Assembly: GCA_945888515.1 (NCBI GenBank)
Contig: CAMDAD010000027.1
Span: forward strand, 1 to 42,075
DNA: 42,075 nucleotides
DNA from: Akkermansia muciniphila
Lineage (GTDB): Bacteria > Verrucomicrobiota > Verrucomicrobiia > Verrucomicrobiales > Akkermansiaceae
Reading direction: 5' to 3'
The notes beneath the pieces are model-generated. The model saw nothing but the letters and a program-made list of their open reading frames with translations, was not told the origin of the DNA and did no database searches. Numbering within the stretch: position 1 is the stretch's first letter; every line of letters begins with the position of its first letter. The position numbers and the translations under genes are program-made. Positions 33,372 through 41,899 of the stretch are shown here, one piece after another.

Positions 33372-36300
33372 ATGAAAAGTAAAATCAATACCATGTGGAA
33401 TGCATTTCCGGCCTTTGTTAGTCTGGCATTCGTATGTTCATCATCCGTATGGGCGCAGAATGGCACTTGGTCAGGAGATGCCACGGGTGGGACCTGGGAT
33501 AGTTCCTCCACGAACTGGACGGGTGTGACGGGTAATAGCTGGGACTCAACAGTTGGCCCCGGCAATACGGCAACTTTCAATACCGCGAGCCTCGCCCTGA
33601 CAGTCAGCGGCACCGTAACGGCCGGTGGTGTAATTTTCAGTCAACCCGCATCGCTCTCAGGCGGGACAGTAGCCTTAGGATCATCAGGTATCAATGCCTC
33701 CAGTTTATCTAGCGGCACTGTTACCATCGCCAGCGGCGTATCGCTCACTTCTCCCCAAACATGGAACGTAGGAACAGGTGCGACATTGGCACTGAGTTCG
33801 GGATCATTTACGCGCAATGCCGGCGTCAGCCTGAATCTGCCTGGCAGTGGCACCGTTAGCTCTACGCTCACGGGTTTAGCCAATGATGTGTCCAGCGGCG
33901 GCGTGTTGTTGGGTGCTTGGGCAACGGTCGGAACGGGGGCGAATACACGCTTTGCCACTCTGAGCGGTGGGAATATCGTTGGTTACACGGGTGCGAGTGT
34001 GGCGGCACAAGGTAACTTTGGATGGTCGGGTGATGCAACTATCAACTATGACGTGGCTACTACGGGAGGTCCATTTGGCGTTTCACGCACGGCGAATACC
34101 GCGCGTTACACTGGGGCTGCGGGAACGGTAATTTGGGGTAATAGCAGCGCGAATATAACGCTCACATTGAATGGCTTGTTGAATGTCGGCAGCGGCGCCT
34201 TAACCATTGCCAAGGGCGGCACCGGTACCGGCACTGGTTTGCTTGTAGGCTCAACGGGAACCTTGGTTCTCAACGCAGCAAGTGCTGATATCATCGTGAG
34301 CGCGCCGATTTTGAATAATGCTTCCGCATCTTCGTTGGTCAAAGATGGTGCAGCTAATGTAACTCTGTCCGGAGAAAGCAACATTAGCGGGAATCTTTTC
34401 GTTAACGCCGGTAGAGTCAGTGCGGCGCTCGGCAAAAATGTCACGAACCCTACGACTACCTCGCTCGGCAATCCCATGGTGGCACGCAACATCGTGGTCA
34501 ATAACGGCGGCACATTGCAGTTCGCCGCGGGCGATGCCTTGGGTAGTGCCACCACCACACCCGCCGCAACCCTCATCATCAATGCTGGTGGAACGGTGAA
34601 TAACAATGGCAGCGTCTTTACAAGCCTGGGCCCGGTCGTGTTGAATGGAGGAACGCTCACGACATTGGGCGGACCTGCCGCGGGCTACCAATCCTTTAAC
34701 CTCATGGGTTCGGTGACGGTAGGCGGCATTAGCCCCTCGACGATCTCGGTGACAGGTGCCGGCAACGGTTTCAACGGTTTCCACCTTCAAACAAACACGA
34801 CATTCAACGTGGCCGATGCGACATCGTCCTCGGCTGCGGATCTCACCGTTTCCGCGCCGCTGATCAATCGCAATGGTTCTCTGGGAGGTAACGGCGGCTT
34901 CACGAAATCGGGCGCAGGCACGATGGTTCTTACCGCGGCCAATACTTTCTCTGGCAATGCAGTGGTTTCCGCTGGCACCTTGGTTCTGGGAGTCAATGGC
35001 GGTAATCCTCAATTCGGTACCTTGGAGAATGCCGCGTTGCTCACCATCGAGGCCGGCACCACAGTGCGCGCTTGGGGAGCAAACGCTTTCAAGGGCTTCA
35101 GTGGCGGCACGCAGGCGGTGACGATCAATGGCGGTGACTTGGTCCTAGGCGATGGCGTGACGGAACATGGCAACCACGCGCTGGCGGCACTCGTGCTCAA
35201 TGGCGGCACGATATCGGGTGTGGGAAATGCGACTTTTGGTGGCTTTAATTTCGTCGGCGATGTTTCAGTAACCAATGATGCCACCATCAGTGCGACCAAT
35301 ACGAACACGGTGAACACGACACGTGTCGTTAACGTGGCGGATACGAAAACGCTGCAATGGACAGGTAACATCACCAACGGCAACAACAATGCTTGGACGA
35401 CCGCACTAACATTTACAGGAACGGGAACGACTGTCTTGAGCGGCAACAATACCCACTCGGGTGTGACGACGATCAGTGGCGGCAATTTGCGCGTGGGCAA
35501 TGGCTCCACGACCGGCAGCTTGGGTTCGGGCGCAGTGGTCAATAATGCAACATTGGTCTTCAACCGCAGTGATGACACGACAGTTTCGCAAGTGATCAGT
35601 GGCCTCGGTTCCGTCGAAAAGACAGGTGCGGGCACTTTGACCATCGCGAATGCCATGACATACAGCGGCACGACAACGCTGAGCCAAGGCAAATTGATCG
35701 TTGATCCAGCAGCGGGCTCATTGACCAGCACCTCTGCTTTGAGCTTGGGGGAGGGGACTACGCTCGCACTAAAGAGCTCAGCCGCCAATCGCATGCAAAG
35801 CGTGTCATCATTGACGATGAACGGCGCCACGGTAGAGCTGGCCATTTTGGGAACCAATGTGGATCAAATCATCGCCACCACCACTGCGAGTGTTTCTGGA
35901 ACCAACACGATCAAGTTGAGTGGCAATGCGGCACCGGGAACTTACACTCTCATTTCGACACCTGCGGCCCTATCCGGAACGTTCACCTTGGATACCAGCG
36001 ATGTGACGCCAGGGTTTACGAGCTTGTCCGGCGCGGTTGTAGGAAATGATTATGTGCTTACGGTAACAGGCTCACCACTGCCGGGCACGGCCTATTGGAC
36101 AGGAGATATCAGCAGTAATTGGTCGGATGTTTCGCAGGCGCCAAACAACAGCAACTGGGCCACGGACGCAGCGGGAACCATCGATGCTTTGCAAATTCCC
36201 AGCGTGGGAACCGACGTGATTTTCGCATCGACAAGTTCCGCCAACAGCACAACCGAGTTGTCCACCAACATGTCCGTGGATAGCGTCACCTTCCAGTCAG

Positions 36301-39245
36301 GCAGTTTCTCCATCGGCGGCTCGAATTCCCTTTCTCTGGTCAGCACGAACACGAATGGGCATGCTCTGGAAGTCAGCGCCAACGCCGTCGCCAGCTTGTC
36401 CATGGGGGCATCGGTATGGACTGGCTCCACTCATGTCGATGCGACTGGCACCTTGTTTGTGGGAGCAACAACGGCACTCGGCAATGCCGATGCACCTCTC
36501 TCGGTCAATGGAACTCTGACGCTCAATGCCAATCTGACGAAAGGAGATTTGACGGGAAATGGATTGATCAATGCTAATACGGCAGCGACGCTTCAAGTCA
36601 CTTCGACCATGGGCTCGAGCTACAGTGGAACGTTCGGAGATGGTTCTGCTGCTCTTTCTCTCACAAAAACCGGTGCGGGCCTGCTTAGCTTGGTGGGTAA
36701 TTCAACGAATACCGGTGAGACAACCGTGTCAGCAGGTCAACTGGAAATCGGCGACGGTTTTACCGCAGGAGCGTTGGGTTCGGGGCCTATCACGGTAAAT
36801 GCCGGTGGGATCTTATCCTGGAACCGATCGGATGACATCACGATCGCCAATAGCATCAACGGCGCTTTTGCGAATGTTGTGCAAAACGGGTCGGGCGCGC
36901 TAACTCTCACGGGGACGAATAATTTTGCCACAGGAGGAGGCAGTGGGCTTCTGATCAATAACGGTTCACTCGTGTTGGGCGCTGCTTCGGCCGTTCCTAC
37001 TAACGTGGTGCTCGGTGTTCGTAATGGGCTGCTCGATTTGAATGGATACAACATCACGGCGGGCTGGCTCGATGGCACAACTACCGGAGTGGTCACCGAT
37101 CGATCAGGCACGGCCGGTACTACGACCTTGACGCTCAATGTGACTTCGAACCCCGCCTGCGCGGCGTCCATTAATGACGGAACAAATGGTCGTATCCTCG
37201 CACTGGTGAAATCGGCAGCAGGCACGCAGACACTCAGCGGAAGCAGCAATTTCAGCGGAGGCACGGAATTGCGCGGTGGGTTGTTACAAGTGAACTCCGA
37301 TACCGCGCTGGGAACGGGAACCGTATTGGCTCTCGGAAATAATGTCGATATCACGCGACTGCAATTTGGCCCCAATGTCACCTTTGCGAACAACATTGAA
37401 TTGGGAACTCCCACACGCACCAATTTCAATGGCGCGATCAGCATGCCGGGGGCAAATGACTCCGCGACCTTGACGGGATCAATCCTCATCAAGGCTTCTG
37501 GTCTGGTGGGCGGCACGGTGAATGGTGGCTCCTTTTTTGGTCCAACAGGCACGGGTCTATTGACGCTGGCAGGTGCTGTGGATACCGACAGCGCCAGCAC
37601 TGTGGTCATTGTGCGCGGTGGCAATGTGCGCCTTGGTACTACCGGAAACGCAACCAACTGGCGGAATGAAGGCGTGCTGAGTTTGGGTGCTGTTGGTGCG
37701 CTGAATGCAAATGCCTCCCTTGCCATAGCGGGAAGCAATGCTGCGACATTTGATTTGAATGGATTCAGTCAGACACTCGTCGGCATCGGGAGCGGCTTGG
37801 CACAAAATTTCACCGCCACAGTGACCAACTCGTCCGCGACTGCCGCTAGCTTGACCCTCAATACCAGCGATACAGCAGACTACGCAACGGTTGTGACCGG
37901 CTTGTCGATCGGTTCGGTTGGCGTGAACGTTTTGGATGCGAACACGGTGATGGCAGGCAATTTGTCGATCATCAAACAAGGCGCTGGCACGCTCCAACTG
38001 CAAGCGCCCAGCACGTTCACGGGAAATGTCACCATCTCTGCCGGCACGGTGATTGCCGATCGGGCGAACAACGTCAACATCCCAACGAACAGTTGCTTGG
38101 GCAATCCACAGGTCAGCCGATCGATTATCGTGGAATCGGGAGCAACGCTGAGAATGCAACTTGGCGATGTCTTCGGCAGTGCCACTACGGTGCCAGTAGC
38201 CACATTGGTCGTCAATGCAGGAGCTACTGTCATCAACAACGGTAACAACTTTAACACCTTCGGCCCCATCCAGCTCAATGGCGGAACGATCACCACTTCG
38301 GGCGGTGCGGTTGCTGGATACCAGTCCTACAATTTGCTTGGAACGGTGACGGTCGGCGGTTCATCGCCATCGAGTATCACGGTGAGCGGCGCGGGCAATG
38401 CATTCAACGGATATCACCTCGATACCTCCACGACGTTTGATGTCGCAGATGCGACGGGGGACAGCGCGGCGGATCTGGTGGTCACAGCACCTTTGATAGA
38501 TCGTAATGCAAGTCTCACTGGTGCGGGCGGGCTATACAAGAGTGGTCTAGGAACCATGTCCATCCAGACGGCGGCTACCTACACGGGCGACACGCAGGTG
38601 CAAGAGGGTGTGTTGAGGTTGGAACAAGCATACCTTGCCGATGGCGCGGATGTGCGCATGATTGCGTCAGGGAAATTGAATCTGGCTTATACCGGCACCG
38701 ATACCGTGCGGGCGCTCTACATCGATGATCAATTGCAATACGCCGGTGTCTGGGGAGCGATCGGCTCGGGCGCGCAGTATGAAACGGCAGCCATTACTGG
38801 CACCGGCACACTCACAGTGACCAGCGGCGCAACTCCTCCTGGGTATGCGTCATGGGCTCTGGACAATGGTCTCACGGCGGGTGTCAACGATGGCTCGAAT
38901 GCGGATCCCGATCAGGATGGTTTAGTCAATCTTCTGGAATACGTGCTTGGTGGCAATCCGCTTGGATCATCACAGTCGATTACTCCTGTCGCTGGTCCGA
39001 ATGGTGCGAGCTTAGTACTGACATTCAAGCGACTTGATCTCTCGGAAACGGATACAACCGTCACGATACAGTGGTCCACGGATCTTGGCACCACATGGAC
39101 TGACTTTGTCACCCTCGGTGCCGAATCTGCGGGAGCTGTGACCATCGTGGAAAACGGCGCAGGGCTAGACGATGTCACAGTGGCGATCCCACTGAGTAAC
39201 GCGGTGAACGGTAAGTTGTTTGCGCGAATCAAAACGGTGAAGTAA
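33372..39245 (+). CDS. Giant autotransporter-associated beta-strand-repeat surface protein
   Basis: A 1957-residue secreted protein, starting at 33372 (MKSKINTMWNAFPAF) with a signal peptide cleaved near VWAQ/NG; the longer frame upstream begins with GTG and adds no leader. The body is made of PATR-type repeats (PF12951), each with GxGTLTLxGxNTxSGxTxVxxGTL-like strands, for example LVKDGAANVTLSGESNISGN and LSLVGNSTNTGETTVSAG. It is strongly Gly/Ser/Thr/Asn-rich and lacks Cys apart from a few. The C-terminus has DPDQDGLVNLLEYVLGGNPLG, a calcium-loop-like module common on verrucomicrobial secreted proteins, and a beta-sandwich. No barrel or PEP-CTERM anchor is visible. It probably forms a long beta-helix stalk on the cell surface. 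Confidence 0.88.
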   Translation: MKSKINTMWNAFPAFVSLAFVCSSSVWAQNGTWSGDATGGTWDSSSTNWTGVTGNSWDSTVGPGNTATFNTASLALTVSGTVTAGGVIFSQPASLSGGTVALGSSGINASSLSSGTVTIASGVSLTSPQTWNVGTGATLALSSGSFTRNAGVSLNLPGSGTVSSTLTGLANDVSSGGVLLGAWATVGTGANTRFATLSGGNIVGYTGASVAAQGNFGWSGDATINYDVATTGGPFGVSRTANTARYTGAAGTVIWGNSSANITLTLNGLLNVGSGALTIAKGGTGTGTGLLVGSTGTLVLNAASADIIVSAPILNNASASSLVKDGAANVTLSGESNISGNLFVNAGRVSAALGKNVTNPTTTSLGNPMVARNIVVNNGGTLQFAAGDALGSATTTPAATLIINAGGTVNNNGSVFTSLGPVVLNGGTLTTLGGPAAGYQSFNLMGSVTVGGISPSTISVTGAGNGFNGFHLQTNTTFNVADATSSSAADLTVSAPLINRNGSLGGNGGFTKSGAGTMVLTAANTFSGNAVVSAGTLVLGVNGGNPQFGTLENAALLTIEAGTTVRAWGANAFKGFSGGTQAVTINGGDLVLGDGVTEHGNHALAALVLNGGTISGVGNATFGGFNFVGDVSVTNDATISATNTNTVNTTRVVNVADTKTLQWTGNITNGNNNAWTTALTFTGTGTTVLSGNNTHSGVTTISGGNLRVGNGSTTGSLGSGAVVNNATLVFNRSDDTTVSQVISGLGSVEKTGAGTLTIANAMTYSGTTTLSQGKLIVDPAAGSLTSTSALSLGEGTTLALKSSAANRMQSVSSLTMNGATVELAILGTNVDQIIATTTASVSGTNTIKLSGNAAPGTYTLISTPAALSGTFTLDTSDVTPGFTSLSGAVVGNDYVLTVTGSPLPGTAYWTGDISSNWSDVSQAPNNSNWATDAAGTIDALQIPSVGTDVIFASTSSANSTTELSTNMSVDSVTFQSGSFSIGGSNSLSLVSTNTNGHALEVSANAVASLSMGASVWTGSTHVDATGTLFVGATTALGNADAPLSVNGTLTLNANLTKGDLTGNGLINANTAATLQVTSTMGSSYSGTFGDGSAALSLTKTGAGLLSLVGNSTNTGETTVSAGQLEIGDGFTAGALGSGPITVNAGGILSWNRSDDITIANSINGAFANVVQNGSGALTLTGTNNFATGGGSGLLINNGSLVLGAASAVPTNVVLGVRNGLLDLNGYNITAGWLDGTTTGVVTDRSGTAGTTTLTLNVTSNPACAASINDGTNGRILALVKSAAGTQTLSGSSNFSGGTELRGGLLQVNSDTALGTGTVLALGNNVDITRLQFGPNVTFANNIELGTPTRTNFNGAISMPGANDSATLTGSILIKASGLVGGTVNGGSFFGPTGTGLLTLAGAVDTDSASTVVIVRGGNVRLGTTGNATNWRNEGVLSLGAVGALNANASLAIAGSNAATFDLNGFSQTLVGIGSGLAQNFTATVTNSSATAASLTLNTSDTADYATVVTGLSIGSVGVNVLDANTVMAGNLSIIKQGAGTLQLQAPSTFTGNVTISAGTVIADRANNVNIPTNSCLGNPQVSRSIIVESGATLRMQLGDVFGSATTVPVATLVVNAGATVINNGNNFNTFGPIQLNGGTITTSGGAVAGYQSYNLLGTVTVGGSSPSSITVSGAGNAFNGYHLDTSTTFDVADATGDSAADLVVTAPLIDRNASLTGAGGLYKSGLGTMSIQTAATYTGDTQVQEGVLRLEQAYLADGADVRMIASGKLNLAYTGTDTVRALYIDDQLQYAGVWGAIGSGAQYETAAITGTGTLTVTSGATPPGYASWALDNGLTAGVNDGSNADPDQDGLVNLLEYVLGGNPLGSSQSITPVAGPNGASLVLTFKRLDLSETDTTVTIQWSTDLGTTWTDFVTLGAESAGAVTIVENGAGLDDVTVAIPLSNAVNGKLFARIKTVK
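34445..34930 (+). repeat. Internal repeat, copy 1, of the surface-protein gene
   Basis: This segment encodes a stretch with SLGNPMVARNIVVNNGGTLQ, AGDALGSATTTPAATLIINAG, GYQSFNLMGSVTVGG, GNGFNGFHLQTNTTF and SAADLTVSAPLINRNGSL. It is closely repeated at 38065-38560, about 3.6 kb downstream. The similarity is much higher than between other PATR repeats, so it reflects duplication of about 160 residues. Confidence 0.8.
38065..38560 (+). repeat. Internal repeat, copy 2, of the surface-protein gene
   Basis: Second copy, encoding SCLGNPQVSRSIIVESGATLR, GDVFGSATTVPVATLVVNAG, GYQSYNLLGTVTVGG, GNAFNGYHLDTSTTF and SAADLVVTAPLIDRNASL. It aligns with copy 1 with few gaps. Confidence 0.8.
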
Positions 39246-39292
39246 GTCTCATCGATCCATCTCAGATCATGGGGCACGGAGCGCACAGATAA

Positions 39293-39317
39293 CGGGCGAA
39301 AGCATGCCTTTCGCCCG
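39293..39317 (+). terminator. Hairpin after the surface-protein gene
   Basis: A perfect 10-bp stem pairs 39293-39302 with 39308-39317 (CGGGCGAAAG/CTTTCGCCCG, five-base loop). It starts 48 bases after the stop codon. No U-run follows, so it may act as a stabilising 3' hairpin rather than a standard terminator. Confidence 0.5.
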
Positions 39318-39478
39318 CAACGATCTTCCGGATCGCCTCGTCGCTGGTGGCTTTCCGGATTCCTGTTTCCGCTCAGGGCCCAGACTGCACCAAGGCGTTA
39401 GAAACGATCTATCAAAACATGCCGAAAGATAGCGATGAAGCGCAAGCCTTCGCGAGTCAGTATGGACTGGGGAAGTGA
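39293..39478 (+). pseudogene. Possible short coding remnant
   Basis: One frame is open from 39293 to TGA at 39476-39478 and ends in protein-like sequence: VSAQGPDCTKALETIYQNMP followed by KDSDEAQAFASQYGLGK. No ATG precedes it in this frame; a GTG at 39347 would give 43 residues. The first part resembles a signal peptide ending SAQ. It could be the tail of a lost small secreted protein, but chance is not excluded. Confidence 0.25.
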
Positions 39479-39531
39479 CTTTACCATCGCTCCCATGCTA
39501 AGGATTTGAGCGAGGGAGAAATCAGGCGGTA

Positions 39532-40398
39532 TCATTTTTTTCGAGTCAGCCAATGGCCGAGGAAACGCCCGAGCATGACTCCAGCGATGATTGGTAGTGG
39601 CAGCAAATACATGTAGTCCCCTTGATACTTGAAGAATAAAACGATGGTGACGATCACACCAACAAAAAAGCCGAGTACGATTCCGATGAATGTACCAAGA
39701 AATTGAGCCGGGCGGAAGGTGTTTTCCAGCGTCAACGAGCGCAGTGGCGACTCGTAAGCCGTGTTAGTAAACACTTCTAGAAAACCATTGGCGATGTTCA
39801 ATAAGCCTTCTCGTTCGCTGCCCTTGAGAATGGTGTGACTTAAGTCTGCTCTAATGACCCGTGTTTCCGGAGCCTCAATCGTCAGATAGCCGTCATGAAC
39901 CTTGATGCTACCAGTGACGGCTGTGGCCAAGAAGCGTAGTACACTGGGTTTGAGAATGGAAGCAACATCCGCGAGTCGGGGGACAAGATGTGGTGCGGAT
40001 TTGATCGATGCCTCAAGAGCCTTCCGAGCACCGCCGCCGAAGATGCTGTAGTTTTTCTTAAACGCATCGACCATCGCTCGTTCATCCGGTGATGCGTTGG
40101 GAGCCAGATTCAGATCCAAGCCTTTGACACCAAGCAAATTCATACCTGCCGTTTCACGACGCGGCAGAAGTTCGAAATTCGGCAATCGGAGGACCTCGAG
40201 GGGAATCACCGCGATTGTTCGCCAGTAATAGTAATATCCATCGCTACCGCCACGCTCAGTCCTAAGATCATACGTCTCAAACGCCCTATTCCGATAGGTT
40301 CCGCGCACATGATCCAAGCGATCTTCGGCTTCTCCAGGGTGATACTCATAGCCGTTTTGCTGAGCCCATTCGGCGTTTTCTGGTTGATGTGTGTGCAT
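39532..40398 (-). CDS. Membrane protein of unknown function
   Basis: A 288-residue protein starting MHTHQPENAEWAQQNGYEYH (40398); the longer frame upstream lies in the sigma-factor gene. I do not recognise a family. It has a soluble N-terminal region of about 220 residues, including RTIAVIPLEVLRLPNFELLPRR, and two C-terminal transmembrane helices (about 232-258, GTFIGIVLGFFVGVIVTIVLFF; and about 265-281, LLPLPIIAGVMLG) with a short basic tail. It starts four bases after the stop of the sigma-like gene, so it is translationally coupled. Like the DUF3592 gene upstream it begins Met-His-x-His. Confidence 0.65.
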   Translation of the reverse strand: MHTHQPENAEWAQQNGYEYHPGEAEDRLDHVRGTYRNRAFETYDLRTERGGSDGYYYYWRTIAVIPLEVLRLPNFELLPRRETAGMNLLGVKGLDLNLAPNASPDERAMVDAFKKNYSIFGGGARKALEASIKSAPHLVPRLADVASILKPSVLRFLATAVTGSIKVHDGYLTIEAPETRVIRADLSHTILKGSEREGLLNIANGFLEVFTNTAYESPLRSLTLENTFRPAQFLGTFIGIVLGFFVGVIVTIVLFFKYQGDYMYLLPLPIIAGVMLGRFLGHWLTRKK

Positions 40399-40402
40399 GG
40401 AT

Positions 40403-40520
40403 TTATTTGATTTGTGCTTCGAAGGTGCCCACGACAAAACTTCTTTTCTCATCGGACAAACGTAGGTGGATCTTGCCGGGGATTTTACCATGCATTGCGG
40501 TGCCAAATTCCAGCTTCATG
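40403..40520 (-). repeat. Duplicated C-terminal domain, copy A (fused to the sigma factor)
   Basis: This 118-nt segment encodes the last 39 residues plus stop of the chimeric sigma protein (SMKLEFG to TFEAQIK). It aligns without gaps to copy B at 41492-41609. The two copies are separated by 1089 bases. Both are followed on the minus strand by a gene that starts Met-His. Confidence 0.85.
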
Positions 40521-40939
40521 GAAAAATCTCCCAAGTATGTGAACTCGGCTTCAAGACGAGCGAGCGCTTCATGCACATCCAACAGTTGATCATCGTCCAT
40601 CGGTGCGGCAACAGGCAGCTCGTCGTCGAGAGGGATATTTTCTTCGCCTCCGCCGCGCTTGGCGGCCAGCCTGCGCCGCGCCGCATCGACGAGGATGCGG
40701 CGCATCGTCTCGGCGGCAGCGGCGTAGAATTGCTTGCGATCGCGCCACTGGTCAGGTGCGGATTTTTCCAACCGTAACCATGCCTCGTGGAGCAGACCGC
40801 AGGTGTCTAGCGTCCCGCCCTGGCGTTCCATGGACATTTTTGATCGTGCGATCCGGCGCAACTCTGCATATAATTCGGCAAACACCTCATTGTCGCGGGT
40901 TTGGTCAGCGTTGTTCAGCCAGCGGGTGTATTCAGGCAT
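40403..40939 (-). CDS. Chimeric ECF sigma factor: region 2 kept, region 4 replaced
   Basis: The first 130 residues are an ECF sigma factor of the TIGR02999/ECF_X6 kind: LYAELRRIARSKM and TLDTCGLLHEAWLRLEK, then FYAAAAETMRRILVDAARRR (about 71-90), and DVHEALARLEAE (about 121-132). In normal members this last helix leads straight into region 4 with its helix-turn-helix (usually DPRxAxxVxLRYFxG). Here it is followed, in frame, by FTYLGDFSMKLEFGTA and the remainder of a small beta-rich domain that ends FVVGTFEAQIK. The final 39 residues match the C-terminus of the protein at 41492-41836 at 30 of 39 positions. Total length (178) is near normal. Without region 4 it probably cannot recognise -35 elements. 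Confidence 0.85.
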   Translation of the reverse strand: MPEYTRWLNNADQTRDNEVFAELYAELRRIARSKMSMERQGGTLDTCGLLHEAWLRLEKSAPDQWRDRKQFYAAAAETMRRILVDAARRRLAAKRGGGEENIPLDDELPVAAPMDDDQLLDVHEALARLEAEFTYLGDFSMKLEFGTAMHGKIPGKIHLRLSDEKRSFVVGTFEAQIK

Positions 40940-40943
40940 AACC

Positions 40944-41471
40944 TTATCTGATTTGCGCGGTCTTTGCGGTGGCCATGTAAAACATCATCGATAAACCGAT
41001 AACGAGTCCCATCAACCCCAATGCCATCGCCAGCCAGGACAAGCCGATTCCCTTGATCAACACGCACTGATGAGGAGACATCGGATCGTAATACACCTGC
41101 ACTGCCTTGCCCGGAGAGTATAGTAGCTGCTCATCATTGGCCGATGCCCGAGAATCGTGGGACTCATTGCCATATCGCAGCCTGTCACTTTCAAACATCT
41201 GACCATTCACTTCGTAGGAGTAGCGGACATGGACTGTGTATTTCCTGTCGAAACCACGAGATCTACGACGTCCGGAAGAACCAGAGACTTTCCTTTCGAC
41301 GATTTTCGATTCGACGATTCTCCCCTCTGCTGCTGGCCAGTCATTCGTTTTCAGGCCCTGCTGGAGTTGGAATCCCCCAATCATCAGGAAGAGGAGGCCC
41401 AGAAAGGTGAAGCTTCCGCCAAAAATCCATTTGACTACTGTTTGCAGTTGGCCTGAAGAGTGTCTGTGCAT
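40944..41471 (-). CDS. DUF3592 domain membrane protein
   Basis: A 175-residue protein starting MHRHSSGQLQTVVKWIFGGS. It has two transmembrane helices (about 14-33, FGGSFTFLGLLFLMIGGF; and about 142-165, LSWLAMALGLMGLVIGLSMMFY) flanking a soluble domain with the DUF3592 pattern: WPAAEGRIVESKIVERKV, YTVHVRYSYEVNGQMFESDRLRYG, and YSPGKAVQVYYDPMSPHQCVL. The family is widespread, and its function is unknown. Its stop is four bases before the chimeric sigma gene, and its start is 20 bases after the upstream gene, so all lie in one transcription unit. Confidence 0.85.
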   Translation of the reverse strand: MHRHSSGQLQTVVKWIFGGSFTFLGLLFLMIGGFQLQQGLKTNDWPAAEGRIVESKIVERKVSGSSGRRRSRGFDRKYTVHVRYSYEVNGQMFESDRLRYGNESHDSRASANDEQLLYSPGKAVQVYYDPMSPHQCVLIKGIGLSWLAMALGLMGLVIGLSMMFYMATAKTAQIR

Positions 41472-41491
41472 GTAGATCTTGATTGAACAGG

Positions 41492-41609
41492 CTATTTGAT
41501 CTCCGCTTCAAAGGTGCCGATGACAAAGCTACCCTCATCGTCCGGCAGGCGCAGGTGGATCATGCCTGGGATTTTCCCATCCTTGGCGGTGCCGAATTCT
41601 AGTTTCATG
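41492..41609 (-). repeat. Duplicated C-terminal domain, copy B
   Basis: A 118-nt segment homologous to 40403-40520, encoding SMKLEFGTAKDGKIPGMIHL through TFEAEIK and the stop. Thirty of 39 residues are identical to copy A. Confidence 0.85.
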
Positions 41610-41836
41610 CTGTAGCCATTGAGGAAAGTAGTAGGCACGGCAAAATCTTCGCCCTCTTTCCTGTAACTCAAGACAGCCGATAGTCCACTGTGATCTTGAC
41701 CTGGCTTCATCGAGAATTTTTTGCCATCTACCTTATCCTTGAATCCAAAGATCGAGAATTCCCGATCATCTTTGTTAGGCTCAGCACCACTCTGCCATAA
41801 AGTCAATTCACCGTCACTGAAAGTGGCTTTCTCCAC
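41492..41836 (-). CDS. Small beta-rich protein of unknown function, possibly 5'-truncated
   Basis: At least 114 residues are readable from a GTG at 41836 to the stop at 41492. The sequence (EKATFSDGELTLWQSG, FSIFGFKDKVDGKKFSMKPG, FLNGYSMKLEFGTAKDGKIP, SFVIGTFEAEIK) looks like a beta-sandwich domain of about 140 residues seen in Verrucomicrobiota and relatives. Protein-like sequence continues upstream of the GTG in the same frame (HEVIPDKPANGKIKGEDFIV, to about 41895). Beyond that it becomes non-protein-like until an in-frame stop at 42020-42022, with no ATG. So the true start may be lost, or the gene's 5' part may be broken by a frameshift. Its last 39 residues are the source-like copy of the tail fused to the sigma factor. 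Confidence 0.6.
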   Translation of the reverse strand: MEKATFSDGELTLWQSGAEPNKDDREFSIFGFKDKVDGKKFSMKPGQDHSGLSAVLSYRKEGEDFAVPTTFLNGYSMKLEFGTAKDGKIPGMIHLRLPDDEGSFVIGTFEAEIK

Positions 41837-41899
41837 GATGAAATCTTCGCCTTTGATTTTTCCGTTCGCAGGCTTGTCGGGAATAACTTCGTGTTTGCT

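Noticed and set aside
34106-38296. Several long minus-strand open frames (180-330 residues) inside the surface-protein gene
   Set aside because: They are antisense shadows of a Gly/Ser/Thr-rich repetitive gene. Their products are low-complexity and show no domain or start context.
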